Positions 24,023-33,000 of a DNA stretch of 64,000 bases are shown one piece after another. This stretch comes from Hormiphora californensis (Eukaryota > Ctenophora > Tentaculata > Cydippida > Pleurobrachiidae), in NCBI GenBank assembly GCA_020137815.1, contig CM035358.1, positions 4,299,614 to 4,363,613 on the forward strand, given 5' to 3'. Below the pieces are notes generated by a model. That model was not told where the DNA came from. It saw only the letters and a list, made by a program, of their open reading frames with translations, and did not search any database. A program made the position numbers and the translations under genes. The first letter of the stretch is position 1; every line of letters starts with the position of its first letter.

Positions 24023-27000
24023 TTCTATCTTTCTCGCTTCTCCCTGATTTACCCCATCGATGATATTCGTAACCCGGGCCGGGCAAAGGTGTCAGCTTGA
24101 CAACAAATGTGGTCACCTTTCCAGCCAACTAATTTCTGTTAGTTTTTGGCATAATTGGGGTATATTTTTGGTATCTTCTGATGTGAAATACAATGTAAGA
24201 CGTGTCTGGACGTGTAAAGACCGTCAGGAATCGCTAAAATACGAAAATTTCAATTTTGACGTCATTATGACGTCATAGCGTGACGTCACGACGTTATAAC
24301 GTCAAGATAGGGATTTATTATTATCAGGCTCATCTAGATAAAGATGCTGACCAAGTTTGAGATCGATTGGACAAGATTTGAGGTCGCTATGGCGAAAAAA
24401 GCATTATCGTCATATCTATTTTCATACAGTCTTAACACTTCAGACGCGATTTGAGACCCTTAGAAATAGAGTTTCACAAATTCGCGATATAGTTTGTGAA
24501 AGTATAGACGATTATCTTTCGTAAGTGTGGTCTCCGTTTTTCAATCAGAAGCCGTCTTCAGGGTGTAAATTGAGCTCAAAGAAATTTGGTTGATTTGAAA
24601 AAACTCTTATCTTTATGACAGTTAGTCAAGACGTTCTGGTTGGAACTAGAACATGAAAACCATTCGTTGACACAATTTGAACGATTATCTTTCGAATGCA
24701 ACAAACGAGAAGTGTCTATCTCATGTCGTTTTCTCTCAAAAACGATTATAAATTTGGTAAAATAGCGTCTATCCATAGATAGATAGACCCGGGACATTTA
24801 TTGCTTTTGGCACGATGCTGTATCTCTAAAACTAAAAAAGATAGAGACTTGCCCTTTTAAACTACAGTAGATCTAGACTATGTGACACTGTATACCAAAT
24901 TTCAGACTGATTGGTGCAGTGGGGGCCTCGCTATGGGCGTCGCAAAATGCCATTTTTGGCTAAAAAGTGAAAAAAGTTATTACTGCATTCTGGCACGCGC
25001 GGCTGGGGGGAGGGGATGGTCACCTTTGCGCTTGCCAGCGCAGTGACGTATTTTATTCTAGATAATCATGTTTTGTGAAAATGGTAAAACTTGTCCGGGG
25101 AACAGTTTCGTTGAAAGATTGAATCTTACGAACACAATTCTAGGCACCATCCTGTCTGGCGCCGCAGACCCCATCTGAGCGCACTGTTTGAGAATCAAAT
25201 CGGGGTCTGGCGCCCCCAGACAGGCACCATTTATCCGACATCCTTCGGATCAGCTATCAACCGTATCCACTGCATTGCATCAAAAATCCATATAAATACC
25301 GGTAGAAAATAAGAAAGTATCTCACATCTCTAATTACACTGCATAGCCAATCATTCATAATTCAAAATATAATCGGTATCACTATAACCAGTTATTCATT
25401 GCACAATATAAAAACCTATCCTACGAGTTTATCAAAAATAAAGTGGTCTTCACCACTAAATTAAGAAGGTATTATACTAAACTCTATTATATCCCTCTCT
25501 CTTTCTGCAGAACAACAACAGGGGAGGTTACAATACAGGTGATGCCACCTCGGGACGAGCCAACACCGACACCAGTGAACAATACAGCATGCAGTACTAC
25601 CAGGTAGGTGTACACGCTAAGCTCCATCTTGTCATATTGTCATTGTATATTGTCATTCTGTCAATAGGAGCCAGCTGGGATATATTGTCTTTATTATATG
25701 AATTGTTCATACTTTCTTTTTATTCGGGAGCACGAACACAGTGTCAGGCAACTCAATCATTATATGCATTGTGTATATTGATTTTTATCCTTTTTTTCAA
25801 ACCAGAGTGGGGAGGAGGCAGCTGCTCAGAGCAAGCTAATCGTGGAGTGGACCAACCAACATGGTTGCGGTGGAAGCGAGGATTCCAGTCCTCACAAACT
25901 CAACTGTGATGTTGTCATCCAATACATGTGCCAGGTAAACATGTGATCTGATTACACGGTGTCCCTTAAGGAGGTGAAACCTCGACTAGATATAGTTTTT
26001 AGAGGGTGCTTTCAGGGCAAATATAAGCACAATTATTTTCGCTATAGCTTCTAAACGAAATAAGTTACATACTTCCCGTTTTTTGCATCACGTTGGAATT
26101 TGTCTGAGCTTCATTTTCATGTATGAAGATGTATATTTTTCGAAATCTTATCTGGATTAGGGTTTGGGTCACCACACACCAAAGTTAAAATTAAAATTAA
26201 AATTTGACGTTTTTGGTCATAACTCTGCCATTTCTTGGCAAAATTGCCTCATTTTGGGCTTGTTGGAAAGAGGGCATCGAGCCCGTTCTGAACAGCTCAA
26301 GAAACTTGAAATCTGCGCAAAGTGTGCGGCGTTACAGTGCAAAATGTGTGCATTAAAATTTTAAAATTTTCCGGGGGGGGGCCCGCATTTTTCCCCTTTT
26401 TTAAAAGGGCGCGAAAATTTTAAACCTTCGCGGGCCACCGCCCGTTTTTTTAGTTTTTTGAGTCTTGAGGGGTTTCGTGGGGGTTCTTTAGACCCCAAAA
26501 GGAAATTTTCCCGGGCGAGGACCAAAAGAAATTTTAATTTTTAAATTTTAATCTTGGGTTTTGGGGGCCCCCGTGAATGTAGACTTCAAAATCCAACCGT
26601 ACCATTTTTGCTTAAATAAAAATCCGGCGTAAAAAAAAGGACTCATCACAAACTTTAAACTCATTAAAAACTATACGTATTCCTTCAACCCAATTATTAT
26701 TCACAAAAACCTTTAGATTTTTCAAAATTTTTCCAAAATTTAAGGAATATTATTATAATTTTTTTAAAACCCTCCCCAAACACAGGAAACCCTAATACGT
26801 GGTAAATCCGGAGGGCCAAAGAAGGAACAATACATCAGTATCCCGGATTTCACGCAATTCAAAAAGTTATTTTTAAGTCTTCCTCCAAGGAGCAGGTGGA
26901 AAAAGGCTCTAAGTAAGTTGATAAATAAATGTTATTTTGCTTCCCAGTAAAAAGAAAAGGCCTCCTTGTAAACCAAGTTACTATTCACCAACCCCAAAAT

Positions 27001-30000
27001 TTGGGCTAGGGGTTTTAAACCAAGCATTTGCATCCATCTTTAGGAAATTAATAAAATTTAAATAATAAGGATTCATTTTTCCCTGTGCGGCCCATTTGAA
27101 CTAAAATATCTAACTTTGTTCCACTGAAACTATTAATTATCCGGTAAAAAAAAGTTTTATTATAAAAAAATTTTTATAATGACAATATAGACCAAAAGCC
27201 CGCAATACATTATTCCCACTCTTAATTACACGAGTTTTGGAAAGGGTTGAATTTCCCAACCCAAAAGGGAATCAACCCTTCCCCAATCTGGTGAACCTCT
27301 CCTACCTGGGGTGAACACATTTCCATTAAGGTGGTTTCGGATAAATCCTTAAAGGCCCCGTTTGGATCCCCTGTTTGGGTTTTTCCCCCTTTTTTTAAAA
27401 CTTTTCTTTCTTTTTGTTTTTGGGGCGTTCCCGGGGCCACCCCTGGACAAGGGGGATTTTTTTTTTTAAATTATTTAGGGGGGGTTTTTTCGGGGGGGGT
27501 TTTTGGAGGTTTTTTCCTTTTTGGTTTTAGGCCCCGCAATATTTTGGGGTTTTCATTTTATTTTTAAAGAAACAAATTTGGGGGAAAATTTAAAAAAGGG
27601 GGGGGATTTTTTGGGAAAGTAATTTGGCCCATTTTAAAAACCAAAAGCCGTTATTAAACTGAATAAAAGGTTTTTTCCGGCACTTTTTTTTATTTTTTTT
27701 TGGTGGTGGGCGGGGCGGTTCGGGGCGGGTGGAGGGTAGTAGGGATTAAAAAAATATCGGAGGTTTATTTTAGATCTAGATCTTGAAATTGTTATTCAAC
27801 CAGATAGTATTTACTCAACAATTAGTATCTGTATTCTGTATGCCTGCAGGAGCAGCGTACCTGCAAAGCAGTATCGGGGGAGTAGTTTTGCTACTGAGGT
27901 AGGAAGTTCATGTTGGGATTTTAATTAGTACTGCAGATAGTGCGTGACCTACATCGCAGATATTTCTATCTCTCTGCAGAGAGAGCGAGAGAGAAAGAGA
28001 GATCAGAATTCGAGAGAATGGGACTGGAAAATGCTAGACGGGGATGGTTGAAACTCAGTGGAGTGAGAGTAGGGATTAAAAAAATATCGGAGGTTTATTT
28101 TAGATCTAGATCTTGAAATTGTTATTCAACCAGATAGTATTTACTCAACAATTAGTATCTGTATTCTGTATGCCTGCAGGAGCAGCGTACCTGCAAAGCA
28201 GTATCGGGGGAGTAGTTTTGCTACTCACTCTCCCTCTTTCTCTCACTAATTATCCCCTTATCACGTTTTGTTGTTTGCTATTTCCAAGAATTTCAATCTC
28301 CCTCTCTCGCATCTCTCTCTTTATCTCTCTCTTCTTTTCACTGTTTCAAACTATCAGATCTTGTCTCCCTTGTGTTTAAGAGTTGCAGTAGTGTCTGTTA
28401 GTATTTTTGAGTGGATTTTTGCTTAGTCTGCACCTTGTTTTGTCACATCTCTCTGTGTGTAATCACCCAAAATTATGATTGTTTTGCTTTTCATGTGTTT
28501 TCTCACGGAATATATACTCAATAACGTCCTGCACGGCATGTGCAAGCGCCCCTATATCGCACTCGTTACACTCGTGCAATATAGGTGTGAAATGCACTCC
28601 AGCTGCGCTGTCGTGCATTTCACCTCCATATACGCTCTGCAGTGCAGAGCGTATATGGCGCGCTTGCACTGCGTGCAGAACGTTATGTACTATATAACAA
28701 TAGTAATATTACAATGTGATTAAACGTGATGGGAGTTGAGGAGGAACAAAATAGGAATAAAGTTAGGGGGATTGGGGAAGTTATAGGAGTTCTTCTTCTT
28801 CTTCTTCTCCCGGTGCCGGGTTAGGGATTAGAAACCCAATCGAACTATCACGACTCTCATCATCGCCATTATATGGTCGACACTTATGAGTTAAGAAGTA
28901 GAAAAATAGGAGGACCATCGAGTGTACCTCGAGGGATAAAGAAAAATTAGGAACTTGTTCTTATTTAGCAATTTTAGGGATAATGATGACTCCTCAGAGG
29001 ACTATGAGCAGCGCTGGCAGTAAAAGATGCTACAAACAATGAATTTCTTCCGCAGTAGAAAAAAAAGCACTCTGCCCCCAGTTAGCTATCTCTACTCAAC
29101 CACAATATTGAGGCACTAGTTTGGGGTTTCAGCCAAGCCCATACTGCATACACCATCTGTATTAGACTCTCACAGTCAGATAAGATGTGGATGAATTCAG
29201 TTGTTTTCCTTCTGGCAGGACAAGATGAACAGTGAACTACTACTATACTTTCACTGTTTATCTCTTCATCTAGCAGCCTATCTATTCATCTCATCCGGCC
29301 TAAATAATATTGCAAGTTATTAGTGTATAGGTTTATTGATTTTTCATAATGAACAATCAATGTTAGATCTCTATTTGTCCGCTATAACATTCATTGCCAG
29401 CTACTGTAAGAGTACACAGAGTTTTGAAGATTTGAAATTTCTTGAATCTTGAGAAATGGAAGTCAAACTTCTTCTTCACCCCCAATCTGGTGTGATATCT
29501 CGCTAACACTATTGGCTGGTGAACCCTACACGTGACCAAATTGACGCCTGTGTAAACCCATGTAATGGAAATCCTATCACGTGTCCAGTTTCGATCTCCT
29601 GATTGGTTTTCTACACCCATACACGAGGGGTGATCCGGGGCTTCACGTGGTATACACGTGGTTCACACCAAGGACCTAAAGTGAGGTTTTGGAAAGCGTT
29701 CGACGACACCCCTCTCGAGACAAGTCTGAAAAATTTTCCTTGTGTAACTCTAAAGAGAGCTTATTTATTAAGTGTGCTTTAAGTTTCGTCGAAGAGCCCC
29801 AGGTTGTTCGCCTTGAGAAGACGCACATTTTGGTGTAAATCTTATTTTGGTTTACATCTGCAGCCACAGGAGCCAAATACGTATTTGCAGAGTGGCCATC
29901 TTTGATGGGCCACAGTAAAGAGAGCTTTTGACCAAATCACACAAACCCGGGACCAATTTGTAGCAAATCGATTGTATGTCTAGAAGCACAAGATCATAAC

Positions 30001-33000
30001 TTGTAAGAAAATATTTTAAAAATCTCTAGAAAGCGTAAAAAGTCGAAAATCGCTGAAAAATGACAGTTTTTGCCGTTTTACGCAAAAACGGCTACGTTTT
30101 TGATTTTAATTTTATGTTTTTCGGATTCCTCGGTCAAAAATACGTAACCTAGGTCCGGTCTCCAAAAAACTATATCTATAAGTCGAGGTTTCAGGAGGTT
30201 ATGAGGTTCAGGAGGTTATGAGGAGGAATAAAATAAGGGATTGGGGAAGTGATAGCTGAGTTCTTCTTCTTCTCCCGGTGTCGGATGAGAGAAATCCAAT
30301 CGAACTATCACCGTCATTATATGGTCGACACTTATGAGTTAAGAAGTAGAAAAATAGGACGACCATCGAGTGTATCTTATACTTCGAGGGATAAAGAAAA
30401 ATTAGGTACTTGTTAGCCGGATGATATTTTAGTTCACTGTGCGATCCCGGCTGGCGCCGCGGACCGCATCTGAGTGCACTGAACTGAGAATCAAATCAGA
30501 CCGCACTGTGGAGAATCAAATCGGGACCCGACCCGGTACAAAACACCATTCAATATGTGACTCATAAATCCCCTGCACAGGACGACGTGACTCAGACCCA
30601 GATTGCTAATGGAGCTAACACCAACAAGGATGTTTACCTCCGTGATGGAGTCCAGAGGAACACCCAGAGCTATCAGGATCCTAATCGGGTAGGTTTAACA
30701 GTGCCGCTAGTAGAAACGGTGGTAATTTGCTCGGGGTCAAATGCTATTAATTTCCTACATGTGGGGGGGGGGGGGGAGTTTATCCTCCCGGTAAATTGGG
30801 GTCCGATTGTATTTTAAATTTAAAAATGGTATAAACTTAGTTTGTGCTGCAGTTGAAAAATTATTCTCCCCTATCCCGCAGGGTGACGACAATAATAATG
30901 GCAACAACTACAACAACAGGATTCAAAACAACGTCAACCGACTTCAGATGGGTCGAGGTAAGTTGTATCTTCGAGAGTCCTGGATCCTCATATCTTCGGG
31001 ATCCTCATTAATTATTGCCCCTCCCGCCATATGGGGCTTATCTTTGGAATCCCTCACGCCATATCTTCCCCTCCTTGAGATGAGTTGTAGCAGGGGAGGG
31101 GGACCTCCTGTCTCTCAGTTCAGTTTATTGATACGCAAATTGGTAATCTCAACCCCTGCAGGTTACCTCCTCTTCCATGACTCAATGCACATCACTCATA
31201 TCTCACTGCAGGTTCCATGACTCAATGCACATCACTCATATCTCCCCGCAGGTTCCATGACTCAATGCACATCACTCATATCTCCCCGCAGGTTACCAGG
31301 AGTCAATGATCTCATATCTCCCCGCAGGTTACCAAGAGTCAATGATCTCATATCTCCCTGCAGGTTACCTCCTCACACACATCACTCAACAGGTTACCAG
31401 GAGTCAATGCACATCACTCAACAGGTTACCATGACTACACATGACTCCCCGCAGGTTATCAGGAGTCAATGATATCCTATGACATGTGCAAGTACCGGGA
31501 AGCTAACGGGGGTCTTTTTACCGCTGACCAACAGCTCAACAACGGTAACTTACAATACGTGGATGCCAGTAGGACCCGACAGAATCCTAACGGACAAAGG
31601 AGAGGGTTCGAATGCCCCGAGGAGAGAGATTACTTCCCATATTGGCAACCAACTCTCATGACACAGTGAGTATACAACCATGTGTCTACCTTTTTCGGCA
31701 TTTTTAGGGCTTAACCCCGGGGCCTTTTTCCCCTGGAGCACCAGACTCCAGACTCCAGACTCCAGAGTCCAGGTGTCCTTAACACTGGATGGCACGGTGA
31801 GACAGGGTCGAGCAAGGGGCAACTAAACTTGGTGGTACAGTCACAATTCGTTGTTTTGCTTGGCGCGGGAGTTGTAAGGGTGACTGTGTCACCAACAACA
31901 CTGTGTCACCAACAACTCTAAACACGTGCCCCCTATAATAATTTAGGACGTATGATGAAGACAACCAGCAGACCCCCTGGATCGACCTGGCCTTCCTCAC
32001 CACCAACACTTCTCGGTGTGAGTACATCAAGGCTAACTCCTTCAACCAAAATGGAAAGGCTCGGTGTGTGGTAGACGGACCCGGAACCCGAACCTACTCA
32101 AGAGCCATTGATAAGGTTTGTGAGAGTTCACAAATTGTGTTGCTATGCCTACCAATCATCCACTATATATCACCAATCAGTGACAATCACCGGGGTGTGT
32201 CTTTCAGCATCACTACCATGCAGCACACTACCATACAGCATACTCCATGAACTGTAACCATTGGTTACACAAACTGGCTACAGCTGAATCTGTTACCATG
32301 ACAACCCCAGGACTCTTGCGAGGATGATGGTGATGATGGTGATGATGGTGAGTGGGTGACATTCCATTCCTATCTTGAGATCCTCACTGATGAGAACACA
32401 GAGGCCAAGTGTAATGCTGTCATTGCTGCTGATAAAAGTGGAAACAAGGTCTCCTGGATGTCCCTCAGGGTGAGTTAAATTTGGCAGATTGTTCATGCTG
32501 CTCATACAATTCATATATTGATTGGTGTCTCCTCGTGATACACTATGAAACTGTCAGAGCATTGGCCTGACAGCGGAGCGTGCGAGAACTGTGGTCAGAG
32601 CATTGGCCTGACAGCTATGAAACGAATTGTATCGACCGTAAAAACCACAGTTGTTTTTAGCTTGTAGATATATTGTACTTTAACATATGGTTAGATTGTT
32701 GCTATTTACGGGGTTTCCAAACCGTCACATCTCCCCCAATTGCAGAGCGACGAGCCTAATGACAAGAAGTGTGTGGTACAGGCACCTGAGATTGACTGCC
32801 AAGCAGCCCCCTGGAGCCGTGTGAACCATCTGGGAAACTCCCCTGATGCCGCCGGAAATGCCTCTCGATACGACGCCGTATTCCCTTACTTCCCCAGGTA
32901 CTTGGACATTCGTCATTCATTGAGAAAACACGTCAGCTTTTGGCCATTCAGTGAGGATATGTGAGCTTTTTGGGCCGTGACATTGCCACCACAGAAGGAA

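Noticed and set aside
27222-27567. Open frames in the homopolymer-rich stretch
   Set aside because: They lie in sequence that looks error-laden; the G/F/K-rich composition is an artefact of homopolymers.
28463-28723. Cysteine-rich small proteins on both strands at the cloverleaf palindrome
   Set aside because: Palindromic DNA gives mirrored frames on both strands; no signal peptide, splice or homologue support.
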